Shown: positions 23,726 through 37,265, numbered from the stretch's first letter. The stretch is 64,000 nt of DNA from Anas platyrhynchos (GCF_047663525.1 NC_092612.1:2327501-2391500); one strand, 5' to 3'. A program made the numbers and translations. Notes: a model not told the origin generated them from the letters alone.

Positions 23726-25862
23726 GAGCTTCCAAATTAAGTAAATTGGCTCATTGTTTATTTTCCCTGCAATGCTCCCTTTTCATTCTGCTGTTTCATG
23801 TCATGTCCATTCCATCATGCAGTCTCCTTTCAAGTTCCAGTATTATAGGCCAATATTTCCATTGGAAATTATAGTTAAAATCAGGCAGATGTTTCAACCA
23901 CGTTAGAGGAGTTTTGCCATGTTTTTAGTTGACATCAGCATTTTCCCCTTCTTAGGCATATTAGACTGTTGTTATGAATGTGGCATTATTTTGTTGGTGC
24001 TTTTTGATTTTGTTGTTGTTGTTTTGTTTGTTTGTTGTTTGCTTTTGTTTTTTTTTTCTTCTAATATTTTCATTTGATTAGAGAGCAGATCCAAGGACTG
24101 GTCAAATCTGTTGCTCTCTGTGCCTCCAAGGCTTTTAAAGCTTTTGTAGGCATTATTTTTACAGCAGGATGACAGTGCTGTCAGGTGTTTTTTACTCTCC
24201 TTTTCATCTGGCATTGCACAGTCCAGTTATCCTGGCTGTTTTGCTTTCTCACCTCCTTCACTGTTGTCTGTAAGTCCCCAATAACCAGACCAAGCATGCT
24301 TCAGAAAGAATGATTTTGCTTTTCCAAAGTCAGTATTATCTAGATATGCTGCTTTCTTGAAGAAACCACCCTAACAAAAACACACGGCAACATTTCCATG
24401 CTACACACAACCCTGCCCAGAAACAAGGGAGGTCTGGGAGGTCCACCGAGGGCATCTGGGTAAGCAGCAGGTATCAGGACCTCCCTGCGGATATGTGCCG
24501 AGGGGGCAACACCAAGCCACACCCTGTGCTTTCCTGAGGCAGCACATTTCTTGGGGGAACAACAGCCCAGCTTGGGATATTAAACATACATGTACACAGC
24601 TCACGACCTCATCCCACGGGGTGGACAGAATGCCTTCCCCAGTGAGGCTGGGACTCCACCAGACATAGGCAACTCTCTAATCACAGAGGCCCAACCAAAT
24701 TCCTCATTTAAGAAGATGAAAGGAGCTTTTAAGGTGACAGGGCATGTTCATCTAGGCAAATCTGCATGCAGAATAAATCCACAGTGTGACTGCAACACAG
24801 CATTGCTGCACGGAAAATAAGGATCTCCATACACAAAGGAATTTTAATCATCTTTAAACTATACGGGGCACCAGTTTCCCATACATGCTGCTTCCATTAA
24901 AAACTCTCCACAAGAAAGACATTGCATGCAAAAATGCATTTTTCTATCATCTCTCCATAGTCCCCAATGCAGAATCACATACGGAGGGTCTATACAAGAC
25001 CTCAAGCATCTTGTAACACACTACTCTCAGACGGCGTACTGAGGATGTTGACTTCTATCCCCAGTTGTATCTTTTAACAACTCCTGTATTCTGGAGATGG
25101 AACAGGATGCCTTAAAAACATAGAGCAAAGTGCATTTTAGAGGGTCTCCCATCAAGGACAGATGCATGGATCTTTTGGGTGGTTTCTGTCTTTAAGAGAA
25201 TATACCCATCTGGTGCAAAATTATATTGTCCTCCAGAGGGTAGAGCAAAAGAGAAGCTTCCTACTCAACCTCAGTGAGGACTGGAGGGCATGGAGCAAGG
25301 GATTGCCAACAGAGAAAAAGAGCAGAGGAGGGAGGGACTTAAACCCAAAAATAGGAGCTCACATCATCCTCTAATAGACTGCCCTAGCTTCCACTTCTCC
25401 CTTTACCTTCTTCAGGGCTCTTTAAAATCTGAGGCTTTGGCAGATATGCATGGGGAGAGATGGGCAGAACAAAATATTTAGAGCTGTAATATAACATCAG
25501 AGCTTCATCCAGTTGGGCACTGGCCTTCACAAACATACCTTCCAGAAATTGAAAGGTTTGCCTCATAAATTGGAAGACAGCAGCAAACCTCCCATGTTGG
25601 TGACAAATCTCTTGGGTTACATATTGGACACTCTCATTTTAGCTTTAAAACACCAGACACCCTTCCACCTCTCCATATCTCCACTAATGACCATCTTTCT
25701 TCAGGCTAGCTAACTACTCCAGACATGAAGGAGGTCCATATTAGGGCCATATTCACCCATGCTTTTCCACTCCAAGACATCACATTTCTCCCTGAACAGC
25801 TTCACTGGGCATCCATAAAGAAAAGGAACATGACGACACACAGATTACAATGCAGTGTAAAC
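23726..25862. other. Spacer between feather keratin genes 6 and 7
   Basis: No gene recognised. A T/TTG-rich low-complexity tract lies at about 23,990-24,060. From about 25,350 to 25,862 the sequence is a diverged version of array unit positions 1,885-2,384 (for example the stretch before and after 25,500), so it is the old downstream flank of gene 7. The LTR-type fossil of the array is absent. Confidence 0.7.
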
Positions 25863-26287
25863 TTTAATGAGTCTGAAGAAGGAATCAAAGCAGCACATGG
25901 TGGAAAGAATCCGGTACATGCTGCCACAAGGACAGCTGCCAGTCAGACCCTCCTTCAACACAATGGGTTGCATGTCTTCCTCCCTCACATGGCGAGAGGC
26001 AGAAGAAATAGGACACTTCTGACTTGCTTCCAGATGAACCCATGGCATAGGACAGCAGGAGACAACAACGGCTCATGATGCACAGAAGAAAGTGGAAGAA
26101 GAAGAAGATGTCTGCTGGCCATGTTTCCAGACAGCGCAGGCTGGCACCCTGGCTTCCCTCTCTGCTCTGCAGAAGGCCACGAGGGTGCTCAGCCCATCTG
26201 GAAACTCTGGCCAGCAGCTCCATCTTCAGTTCGGCAACTGGCTTCGAGCTTCCTGGTCAATGTGCTCACTGGACTTCCTCATGGGCT

Positions 26288-26584
26288 TTAGCAGGGCAGG
26301 CACCTCCTGCCATAGTAGCGGCCACCAAAGCCAGAGAGGCCAAAACCTCCAGAGGAGATGGGCACTCCCTCAGCACTCAGTATGCTGCCAACGGCAGCTG
26401 AGGTGGTGGATCCCACAGCGGTGTTCTGGGGGAAGGAGCTGAGGATGGGGCCAGGCAGGGTCACTACCACGGGAGATGGTTCAATCACCACACGGGAGTC
26501 CTGGCACTGCCGGACACAGGGCTCGTTGCAGCTGTTGGCAAGTGGGGTTGGCCCACAGGGACGGCACAGATCGTAACACGACAT
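26288..26584 (-). CDS. Feather keratin, gene 7 (Glu-35, Ala-71, Tyr-91)
   Basis: A 98-residue feather keratin with all eight family cysteines and intact core. It differs from gene 1 at residue 35 (Gln to Glu, inside the beta core), 71 (Glu to Ala) and 91 (Ser to Tyr). Intron 26,606-26,895 and poly(A) signal 25,863-25,868. The promoter-side part of the intron and exon 1 (about 26,750-26,937) is identical to the array units, while the rest of the gene and its flanks are diverged: a patch transferred by gene conversion or unequal exchange. Confidence 0.96.
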   Translation of the reverse strand: MSCYDLCRPCGPTPLANSCNEPCVRQCQDSRVVIEPSPVVVTLPGPILSSFPQNTAVGSTTSAAVGSILSAEGVPISSGGFGLSGFGGRYYGRRCLPC

Positions 26585-26955
26585 GGCTGCGGGATGGAGG
26601 CGCACCTGGAAGAGAGAGCAGGGAAAGCACATGCAGCATGTCAGCAGCAGCCTGACAGCCTGCTGGCCAAGACAGAAGGCATAGTCTGGGGAACAGGGAC
26701 ACAGTCGATGAGGATAGAGAGGGGTCCTAGGGCCTCTGCAAACACACTCAGTGACAAGCAGAACAGCAACAGAGGGAGCAGAGTCAAGGAGCAAGGCCCA
26801 CACCAAACCTACACGGAGCCAGAGCCTCGGTGGAGGCCAGAAGGCCAAGGGGAGAAGAGGAAGAGGGGAGTACGGAGAAGGCACTTGCAGCTCACCTTGT
26901 TCACCAAGGAGGAGGAGGCAAGAGAAGTGGATGAGGGAGCCTGTTGTTGGATGGG

Positions 26956-26963
26956 TTTTTATA
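26956..26963 (-). promoter_or_regulatory. TATA box of feather keratin gene 7
   Basis: TATAAAAA on the minus strand. The conserved upstream motif, with an intact ATGCAAA, is at 27,019-27,042. Confidence 0.85.
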
Positions 26964-27042
26964 CTGTTCCAGACTGCCCCAGGCGCAGAGACACCTTTTG
27001 GGCTTGAATCTGTTTCACAACAAGCTCATCTTCTATGCAAAA

Positions 27043-29300
27043 CTGTGAAGTCAAAGTAAATGGGGACACTATTTTTTGTTCCAATTAATACACCCTTTTC
27101 ATGACATGCCTATTTGGCCATGCACACTCCTTTAAATGGACAGAATTATAGACCAAAATATTTCCATTGGAAATGATGCATCAGCACATGAAAATGATAC
27201 AGTAGTGATGAGGGGTATTCAGCTACAGTATTTGATGACAGCCACATATCCTAAAGAGCCTTACTTTGACGATTTCAAAAATGCTTAACTCACATTTCCT
27301 TCCCATACTAAAACACAAGGTATGACTTAAAAACAGCTTTCTATGATGGGAGTGGCCATCGCCAATGCTTCACATAATAAATAATTCTATGTTAGGTCTG
27401 AACATGCGAGTCAGGTTGGATAAGCTGTTGGCTTTTAGATTGTCTGCAATCTCACACAGGAGAAATTCACATGTTCTTTACCCTTCCCTCCTTTGCTGGG
27501 CAGCCTCCTGAAGTCCCCAGTCAACAGAAGAAGGACGTTTGAGGAGAGACACCCCTTTCCAACACATGCTAAGTCTACACCCCTCACACTACCAAAGGTC
27601 AGTGCAGTGATGTAGTGGCTTCACAACTCCTCCTTCCTCCTCCTCAAGGCTTCCTGCAACTTCTGCTTTCAAACTGTGTGCTAATTCAATAACCTCCACT
27701 GCAAAATGCTTGGAAAACTTTCCATGCAACACGAAAACTCATCACAAGCTGGCACGGCCTGAGAATGACAGCAGGATGTCTATAGAGGAAAGTATGCATC
27801 ACGACCTCTGCTTCATAGAATCCTAGAATATCCTGAGTTAGAAGGGACCCACAAGGATCATCAAGTACAACTTCTATCTCCACACAGGACCACCAAGCAA
27901 TCAGAATGTATTTCTGAGGGTGGTTTCCAAATGCTTCCTGAATGCCGGCAGCCTCAGTGCCATGACCACTCCCAGGAGGAGCCTGTTCCGGTGCTGACTG
28001 CCTTCTCAGAGTGAAGAAGCTTTTCCTAACATCCAGCCTGAACCTCCCTTGTTGCAGATCCATGCCATTTCCTCAGGTCCTGCCACTGTCACCACAGAGA
28101 AGTGAACAGGGCCTACCTTTAATTTCCCTCGTGAAGAAGCTGTAGGCCGCAAGGAAGCCTCCCCTCAGTCTCCTAATCTCTAGGCTGAAAAACACAGGTG
28201 ACTGAGAAAACTGGTCATATGTCTTTCCCTCGAGACCTTTCACCAACTTGTAGCCCTCCTTTGGGCACTCTAATAGTTTTATAACCTTCTTATACTGTGG
28301 CAGCCAAAACTCAACACAGTACTCAATGTGAGGCCGCACCAGCACAGCACAAAGCACAACAATCGTTTCCCTCAATTTCCTCTCCCCATGCATCTCAGCA
28401 AACACACACATGTGGTTTCCCACTGGCCAGTACTACCCAGAAGTCGGTCTTCAGAATGCTACTCTGCCCAAAAGCTCCAGTTCCCTGCAGTTCCCTACGT
28501 TCCCTGATCACCTGCTGCAGTTGTTGCCTTCCCTCTCCGGTATCAGCTCTTCACAGCACTATGCTCCCACTGTCAGCTCAGGGTGACTCAGGAATATTAA
28601 CAAAATATTCCCAAATATTCCCAAAGAGGGTGTTTATTGAGGGTCTTCCCATACAGCAAGACTCAGGACTTTGCCTGAAAAAGCAATCAGTCAGGGAAGG
28701 CAGGCCTTTAGCTATGGTGTAAAGTGTTGTAGGATTTTCCCAGCATAGGGGATAGCGTGAGAGGTGCCCTGCACTATGCCTCAAGCAGGAGTGCGTGACA
28801 CAGACAAAAAAATCTCCTGTTGAGGATTAGAGCATATGGGAAGTAGGGCTATGGAGCTCATTATCCCCTGCATCCCCCATGGCAAGAGCAATCACCAGAG
28901 CCTGTTGTAGTTGGACACAACAACCACACACAAACCATGCTACTTTCCTCCCTGATGCTGGTGCTCTTGCAGGTTGGGGCAGAACAGTAGAAAAGCACAA
29001 CAGATGCATCCAGGATGATTTCTTCCTCTCCTTGCTGTGGTAGGAGAGGGTCAGACAGGGACTTGCCAAAATCCCTCACTTGAATGCTGCTGGAGAACGG
29101 TGTTGCAGACACAGAAACAGTGACTGCGGCTCTGCTGGACTCATTGAGTGATTCAGAAACATTAGTGTAGGCACAGAGAGATGATGTGGTGGCTAACCAG
29201 AATATTACAATTCAGGACATGCCCATTCTCTACAGAGAATGGCTGGGAATCCCAATAGGGAAGGAATATGAGGAGACACAGATTATAATGCAGCATAAAC
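27043..29300. other. Spacer between feather keratin genes 7 and 8
   Basis: Apart from the CR1 tail at 27,814-28,435 no gene is recognised. From about 28,728 the sequence is a diverged version of array unit positions from about 1,280 on (a GTAGGATTT-type start, then GAGTATGGGAAG-like text), i.e. the old downstream flank of gene 8. Subtracting the CR1 leaves about 2.8 kb per unit. Confidence 0.65.
27814..28435 (-). mobile_element. CR1 LINE, 3' fragment
   Basis: A 5'-truncated CR1 retrotransposon in minus orientation. Its 3' end, at the left, has the CATAGAATCCTAGAATATCC form of the CR1 terminal repeat. It is followed by the usual CR1 text on correcting for donor wording such as GAAGGGACCCACAAGGATCATC and CCTAACATCCAGCCTGAACC. 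No reverse transcriptase domain remains. It lies in one spacer only, so it post-dates the split of that spacer from the others. Confidence 0.85.
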
Positions 29301-29722
29301 TTTAATGAGTCTGAAGAAGGAATCAAAGCAGCACATGGAGGAAGGGATCCAGTCCTAGCTGCCACAAGGAGAGCTGGCAGTCAGATCCCACTTCAACACA
29401 ATGGGTTGCATGTCTTCCTCCCTCACATGGGAAGAGGAAGAACAAACAGGACACTCTTGACTTGCTTCCAGATGAACCAATGGCACAGAACAGCAGCAGA
29501 AAACAAGGACTTGTCATGCAATGAAGAAAGTGGGAGAAGAAGATATCTGCTGGCCATGTTTCCAGACAGCGCAGGCTGGCACCCTGGCTTCCCTCTCTGC
29601 TCTGCAGGAGGCCACGAGGGTGCTCAGCCCATCTGGAAACTCTGGCCAGCAGCTCCGTCTTCAGTCCAGCACCTGGCTTCGGGCTTCGTGGTCGATGCTC
29701 TCACTGGACGTCCTCATGGGCT

Positions 29723-30019
29723 TTAGCAGGGCAGGCACCTCCTGCCATAGTAGCGGCCACCAAAGCCAGAGAGGCCAAAACCTCCAGAGGAGATGGGCAC
29801 TCCCTCAGCACTCAGTATGCTGCCAACGGCAGCTGAGGTGGTGGATCCCACAGCGGTGTTCTGGGGGAAGGAGCTGAGGATGGGGCCGGGCAGGGTCACC
29901 ACCACGGGAGATGGTTCAATCACCACACGGGAGTCCTGGCACTGCCGGACACAGGGCTCGTTGCAGCTGTTGGCAAGTGGGGTTGGCCCACAGGGACGGC
30001 ACAGATCGTAGCACGACAT
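29723..30019 (-). CDS. Feather keratin, gene 8 (rightmost feather gene)
   Basis: Protein identical to gene 7 (Glu-35, Ala-71, Tyr-91; 98 residues). Intron 30,041-30,359, donor GTGAGC at 30,359, exon 1 about 30,360-30,394; poly(A) signal ATTAAA at 29,301-29,306. Flanks are diverged from gene 7 although the proteins are identical. It closes the feather block; the next gene is about 10 kb away. Confidence 0.96.
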   Translation of the reverse strand: MSCYDLCRPCGPTPLANSCNEPCVRQCQDSRVVIEPSPVVVTLPGPILSSFPQNTAVGSTTSAAVGSILSAEGVPISSGGFGLSGFGGRYYGRRCLPC

Positions 30020-30420
30020 GGCTGTGGGATGGAGGCGCACCTGGAAGAGAGAGCAGGGAAAGCACATGCAGCATGTCAGCAGTAGCCTGACAGCCTGCTG
30101 GCCAAGACAGAAGGCATAGTCTGGGGAGCATGGGGTGCACAATGACAGAGAGGGGATTGGGGGCCTGGGTGCTCAAGGACCCCTGCAAAGACAGCCTAAG
30201 TCCTTCTCCCACCTCCTCTCTCAGTGACAAGCAGAACAATGATGGAGTGAGGAGCAAGGCCCACATCAAAGCTACATGGAGGCAGACTCAGTCAGGGTCA
30301 GAAGGCCAAGAGGAGAAGAAGAGAATGAGGGGAGTGAGGAGAAGGCTCTTGCAGCTCACCTTTTTCACCAAGGAGGAGAAGGCAAGAGAAGTGGATGAGG
30401 GAGCTTAATGTTGGATGGGC

Positions 30421-30427
30421 TTTTATA
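30421..30427 (-). promoter_or_regulatory. TATA box of feather keratin gene 8
   Basis: TATAAAA on the minus strand. The upstream motif at 30,484-30,506 (CAAGTTCGTC then ATGCAAA) is a diverged copy of that in the other feather genes. Confidence 0.85.
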
Positions 30428-33400
30428 CTCTTCCAGGCTGCCCCAGGCCCAGAGGCACCCAATGCATTTGTAATTTGTGTACCAACAAGTTCGTCTTGAA
30501 TGCAAAGCAGTCAGTGCTAGTGACACAGTCTTTGGGGTTGGTGTTTGCAATGCTCCCAGTGCAATTCCTTGCTAATGGTATGTCTCTTCTACCTTAGATC
30601 TTTGTCTTTTGCATCATAATTGCAGATCAAATGAATTTCGATTACTGTATACTTTATTAATGTAATTTGGCCATTTATGGCACTCTGCTTGAAAAGCACT
30701 GGTCTTTTCCTCCTCTCTCTGTTAGTTTAGTCACCTACTTGTTTTGGGGCCATTTTAAGTTAGAATGATGCCAGACTCATCCTAAGCAGCTATACAATGA
30801 GAAAATTTACATCATCTGCAGAAAATATTTTCCAGGTATTTTTCTGTAGTTCTTAGATTTGTTGTAGAAATCAAGTTTGTATATGGCTTTGATATATATT
30901 TTACAGTGAATTATTTTTTTTTTAGTAAATCATAACTACAACACATCCTCTGTGTAATATGAACTTTTTTTTTTTTTTTTTTGTCAAATTAACTATTTTA
31001 TTTCATAAATCATATTGTGGTTTATAATGTATTCTCCAAGGCAACTTAAAACTTCAATCCTTTAATTTCTGTAAAACATCTTAAGGAGTATGTTTCCCTT
31101 TTTTTTTCTGACTTCCAACAGTAAACCAATGAATTCTTGGAGGAAATCTCATATTTTGGGGTGTAGTCAGAAAAAGAATCCACTAGTAGTTAGATTTCTG
31201 AATCCTTTCCTGATATCAGTCAGAGTGAGAATTGTCTCAATAAGCTGAGACCAAAAACTTTCAGGCTTTTGGACTCTTGTTCGAACCATTCAAGGACAAT
31301 GAATTACACAGTTCAGCAGTTTCTTCAGGGCAGAGACTGAATTGCACATTCAAGATATCAATCACAGTCCATTGTGCATCATCAGACAGTCCAGGCACCT
31401 GTGAAGTACAGACAAAACTGTTCTCACAACAGGACTTTGAATCATCCATGTACTGGCAGCAGTAGAGACCATGAAAGTACAAGAAAAAAAAAAAACAACT
31501 CATTAAATATTTGAGATGAAACTCAAAGGATAAAGTATTGCACCTTAAGAGACACTGATTTAGGGATTTAGCACAGCAAATTAGCTCATTTTTTAAAGTA
31601 ATCCAAAATTACTCTACAGAGCATTTCTCATCTGATGTTGGATATGGGTTATTGAAACAGTTGTTTTCCTTATCTAGTTATGGATGTAATACACTAAGAT
31701 TTCATGTACTTGAATAACAATTTTGTATGCAGAACATCCACTTAAATATTCAGACACCACTCCTATAGGAAAGACATTAAATCAATTGACATCATGAGAA
31801 AATGGCATCCATGTAATTGCTTGGACACATACTTTCTGTTGATTTATTACCATACCAAAACATAGAAAACCAAGTGCTACATTGAGGTGGTGTACTAAAC
31901 AATTACTTATATTAGATTCAAATAATTTGAGTTGGTAATTTTGGCTAACCAAATGAAGAAAAATGAACAAAGTCTGAAGCTTGATTTTTTTTCTCCATTG
32001 CATGAAACATTTCTGAGAAATGTTTTAATTTTGTTCATTAAAATCATGCCTAATGCATCATGACTACAGCAAAACAAGAATTTGACTATGAAGGGATCAA
32101 ATTATATATTTATCAGTGTTCCTACAAAACATCACATCCAGTTTTGTTTTTTTATGATTATTATTCTGAGTTCAGTACTTACTTCTCTGTCTTCATTAGA
32201 GCATGAGTCAAGCCCAATATCATCCCCAAAACATATTTTACTGCAACTGAGAAACAAAAACAAATTAATTGGGAATTTATCCAATGGTGATCTTTGAGGT
32301 GTAATAGGTGATCAATTACCTGATTGATGGAAATGTTTTTATAAAATATAATTTCATTTTTAAAAGTGTATTTCACTTAAAATAAAATTTTCTACCTAGC
32401 AATATCATCATCTTGATCTTTCATTTACCTCTATTATACGTTTAGAAGCCAGTGAGGTGTGTCTGTCTACAGATCCCTAGGGCTGTATAACAATATTGAA
32501 GCTTCTTCTTTGGCTTCTTTAAAGTTAGAACTTCAAAGTTAGTCTCAAATATTCATTAATGGTTGAGACATACAAAGTGCATATAGTATGTAAATATTCC
32601 AAGTATATGACAAAATTTAAACAGATATGTCACTTGGATAATAACATCACTTTAAATTTGAGAGTCATGGTTACTCCATAAGCAGACAGCATTTAATAGC
32701 TTCAAACCAAGGTTATTACATTTTTCATTAAAAAGTAGTTTTGTGTGTCATAACAGTAACCTTTTATAAAAATTCTGGAGCAGATCTTCATCTACTCTAA
32801 ATTCTTATGACTATGTAGTGCAGCAGCACCAGGCAACAAAATAAAGCTGGAATATGGTGTGTTGTTTTTTTTAAACCACCAACACAAACCACCCACTTTC
32901 CTGAGCATTAGCCTGCTGCCACAACTTCTGTGTCTGTTCCTGTCGTTACTGCATAATTTGCATTTTATACAAATTCTCTGACTTATTGCTTCTCTCTGTT
33001 TGTCTTTCACCAGCTTGTCCATCTCGGTGAAAAATTATTTCCTCAGTTCTACTAAGAGAATACTAATTAAAGCATTTACCTGCATAGCTAGCGCCATATG
33101 TCTGCTCCAGATTCATAGTAAAAATTTACACCCAGTGATCCCAAGGCAAGTAGACTTCTTCAGGTGAGAGAAGGAAGGATTTGAGACTTGCCGTGAGACT
33201 GAAGAGGCTGCTACATTGTAATTGCTTCTACATCAGTGTGTTGTCTAGACAGAAAATGGTACTTCAGTGTTTTTTTGTTTGCTTGTTTGTTTTTGTTTTT
33301 ATTTTAAGAAAAAGATCTTTCTGGCCTTCCTCGCCCTTTCTGATGGATAGCATCATTCTGAACACAAGCTTTGGTTGCCCCCCAGGATGCTTGTTTGGGC

Positions 33401-35966
33401 ACTGATTCTGATTAAAGGGTCTATCCATCAGTATGAGGGTGAAAAGTTGCAGCCACAAAGGATGACAAAGTTTTTTCCTCTCCTGCATAATTCATTCTTG
33501 GGTTGTTGTGTCAGAAGGTGTAGCTGACAGCCCACAGAACAAGCTCATCAGGGAAAGTGCCTCACATACCTTGAGATCTGCCCTTCCCTACAGACAGATT
33601 TCCTATCTGGAGTTGTTTACCTGCTACTTGTTTCCTTCTCTAATAGAATGGTAAAAAAAAATAAATCTGTAAATCCCTTCTAAATTATAAGGTGTGTTAG
33701 AAGGATCCCTGGGGCAGTAACTCTTATCAGGAAGCTCTGTGGCCTCCTTGGATCAAATGTCATATCACAAGTATTCATTAATGATTTATACATGCAAAGT
33801 GCTGTGTTATTATACTTAAAGTGTGGTACTGGCTTCAGACACCCATGAATTGAGTAATAGAATCCCTTTACGATAAACAGATCAAAGTCACGCATGTCAT
33901 ACCACCAATCAGGTCTTAATCAGGTCATGATTTCTTGCCTCATAATGCAATTTTTTTCCTACACTGCATTCTCATTAGATCCCACTCCCACCTTAAAGAA
34001 TCTTGGGTGACCCCGGTAGATGCAAATAAACACCATTCCACAGATTTCTGTCATTGCAATGATTTTTACCACCAAGGTTAGAAATAATAATGTTAATCAT
34101 ATTGTCTCAGGATAAAAGTCATATCACTGACAGATTTTCTCTTTTTATAAACGTATTTGAAGGACTGGTCCCTTATCAATGGCACAATTACTGGTGTATT
34201 GAGCAGGCTGCCTGTCATCAGTCCAATACTCTTGTTCTCCATTCATCTCTCCCTTCAAATCATAATTTAGCTGTGGTACTCTTAAGGACAACAGACAGAT
34301 GGGCTGGGAGTTGGAGCCCACTGCTTGGAAAGATAAACAGATCATCACAGTGACTAGTTACTTCTGGATTTAAATTTGGAGCTGCTCAGATATGTCTTGG
34401 CTTTCAAGTCAAATCATTTCTAAAACTCTTTCTCATTTGAGGCATTGTGGCTTTGGCAACCAAAATCTCTGATCATTTTTCAATTGGAGTGAACATTAGC
34501 TTTCGCTGTAAAGCAGGAGGCATTTGGTTGACTTCTTTCCCCTTCTTTCTCCCTGGATGTCTCTCACAGCTTTTACCCACCTTCAAAGTCAGACACCTGA
34601 GGATCTCAGAGAAAGGATTACAGGGAACCACCAGGCTCCATACGAAGCAATACTGAAGGCAGTGGTTATTACTTTAGTGCCCTCTGTCACTGGCCATGTT
34701 CAGGGAATCTGTATGCTCAGGGGAATGAGTGCACAGGAACTGATGTACAAGGAGAAGAAATTTTTATATTTTCTATGCTCCCTAATTTTATAATCTTATA
34801 CTCTAAGAGAGCTGGCTCCTACCCTCAGACCAGTGGTATAAGGTGGTTGCATGTGGTCTTAGCAATCAGCTCTTTGGACAATGTTGATAAGCAGTAAAGA
34901 GGACTCTCTCATAATACTTGAATTACATTTATAGTTGTGTGTGAAAAACTCTCTCAGCAACTTGAATGTATAAACTCCTGAACTATATGAGTAAATCTCT
35001 TTGGACAAGATATTGAAAGTAATATATCTGAGGTACCATCTTATCTCGTGAAATATGAGATTTCAGCATAGAAAGTGTTTATGCTCCACCACTTTTCTCT
35101 AAAAACTATTTAATTTTCTTACTTGCTAATATTTTCCTTTTTTTTTTTTTCTTTGTTAATAATCTTTCAATCTGTGGTCCTCATCTTCTAAAGCATTCCT
35201 ATACAGTAGATGTCTTTGTAAAGGTCCCAAAGCAATGACAGTCATTGGAAACAGCCTGCGGAAGTTTCATATTAAAGGATTTCAAAGCACTCTGCAAATC
35301 CTCATTAATGATTTATACATGCAAAACACTTATTATCATATTTTAAGTATCCAGAATGATTGCAGTGTTTTAAAAGAGTTACAAAGTCACCCTGAAATGT
35401 GTCAAGGTTATTAATATACATTCTCTAGTTATGTATTAAGGTGTTTGCAACATATGCATTTTTGTTTGATTTTCATTTGAAAAGTAGCTTTGCACTGCTG
35501 TCAGGTTTCTCAAAATATGCAACCAAAACAAAAAACAAAACAAAAAAAAAAGAAGTGTTACAAAGAAAACCTGAACCTTCTCATACAAAACCATTTTCTC
35601 AGAAATTACACAAATGAGCACCTCCTTGCTTGCCCTCTTGTATGTATGTGCAAACAAGAAAGAATAAGAATTGTGTAAGAGTACATGATCTGCACATATA
35701 GTTTAGTTTTGTTTGCATTTGCAGGGAGAGTCTCAGAAAAACCTGAAACATTCATAGACTCAGATTGAAAAATGAGTGACAAAATAAACACCTTTCAATT
35801 CCAGAGGCTGTTTTCAGAGTTAGGAGAATGATTCAAGTGATATTCTAGGTTTTCTGAATTTCTAATGAAAGAAACCTAAAGGCAGAATATGAAGGTCAGA
35901 AAATGTGCATGAAGAGCTTACTTGTAGAAATAAAATTCTGGGTAGGTAAATATCTCACACACGCAC

Positions 35967-36094
35967 AAAAAAATAAAATAAAATAAAATAAAATAAAATA
36001 AAATAAAATAAAATAAAATAAAATAAAATAAAATAAAATAAAATAAAATAAAATAAAATAAAATAAAATAAAATAAAATAAAATAAAATAAAAA
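35967..36094. repeat. (TAAAA)n microsatellite
   Basis: About 25 uninterrupted copies of the pentamer AAAAT, over about 126 bp. Confidence 0.97.
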
Positions 36095-37184
36095 TTGTAA
36101 TCCTTCAGTTAATTTAAGAAAGTCCCCACAACAGAGGCTTCCTATTTCCTAATTTATTCTCAACTTATTGTTTCCTTTACTTGTTTCCTTGATTTGTTTC
36201 TCTTTAGCTATTCTGCTCAGAAAAGCATATAAATCCACCTTAAAGAAATTGTTCCCTGGTAACCAACTATTAAAGGATGATTTTGAATGTATATTTTTCT
36301 TTAGGGGGATTTCTTTTTAATAAAGATCATTTTATTCCATAGGCATTAATTTGCATGCATTGATAATTGCAGATTTGTTAAATGACAACTTAGGTTTCAA
36401 AAAACATAAAGGAAGCCACGGATTTTAACTACTGTTACATGGATGGTAACAATACTTTAGCTTTGAAAAACTTTGATTTTTTTTTTCTGTTTTATGAAAA
36501 AAAGCAGTGCTCACTATTTTTTCCAAGCAAAGGAAAAAGAAGCAGTTTTGAGTCTCCAGCCTTCTTGAAAAGTTACATTTTGTCCAGACCAAGAATGTCT
36601 CCACAAAGCTAGGATTTATAATCCCTTTGGATGCTTATTCCCTCAGATTCAAATTCAGGTCTCTTTTCTCTAGAAGTAGTTACCCCAGAGAGAAGGACAC
36701 TCCGTTACCCAAATCACTGGCCTAGTCACAGTCACACACACTTCTGACATCTTAGGGACTGAGCTTTTGCACCAAATCCTCAGTTTTATTGTAGAAACAG
36801 CACTGGGAAAATATGACTATAATGGGTACTCTTGGAGTTCAATCATTTATTAAAATTCAGGTCTGTGTTTACTTCCTGACTGCCACAGATTTCCTGTGTC
36901 ATTTCAGGACATGTCAAAAATTGCTCACTGTGCTTTTCTCAACTGACAGCCCCTCCCTTAATCCCTGTGCATTAAAGTTGCATTTGTAAGAGATAATAAT
37001 CCCTCCTCTTTTGTTTCCCAGGTCTAATCAGTTCCAATACTTGCTATTCAGTGCATGGACTTGTCCTTTGTTTGCCTGATACAACACAGTCTTAGTGAAG
37101 ACTTCAAACAGTTGCTGGAATTCAAATTATAAATACGATAAATGCCAAGGAAGAAAGCCTGTTTTACTCCAGGCTGTTCCATTT

Positions 37185-37265
37185 GCTCACCAAGTGACCT
37201 CTGGTGATTCATTTAGCCTCTGTGCTTCACTTTATTAAATCTAGATAATAACTAGAATTAAAATT
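37185..37265 (-). mobile_element. Possible ancient MIR/CORE-SINE-like remnant
   Basis: The text around CCTCTGTGCTTCACTTTATT followed by AAATCTAGATAATAA resembles the reverse complement of the conserved tail of MIR-type SINEs (CCTCTGTGCCTCAGTTT, then a WAATAAT-type stretch). Heavily diverged; assignment by eye. Confidence 0.3.
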
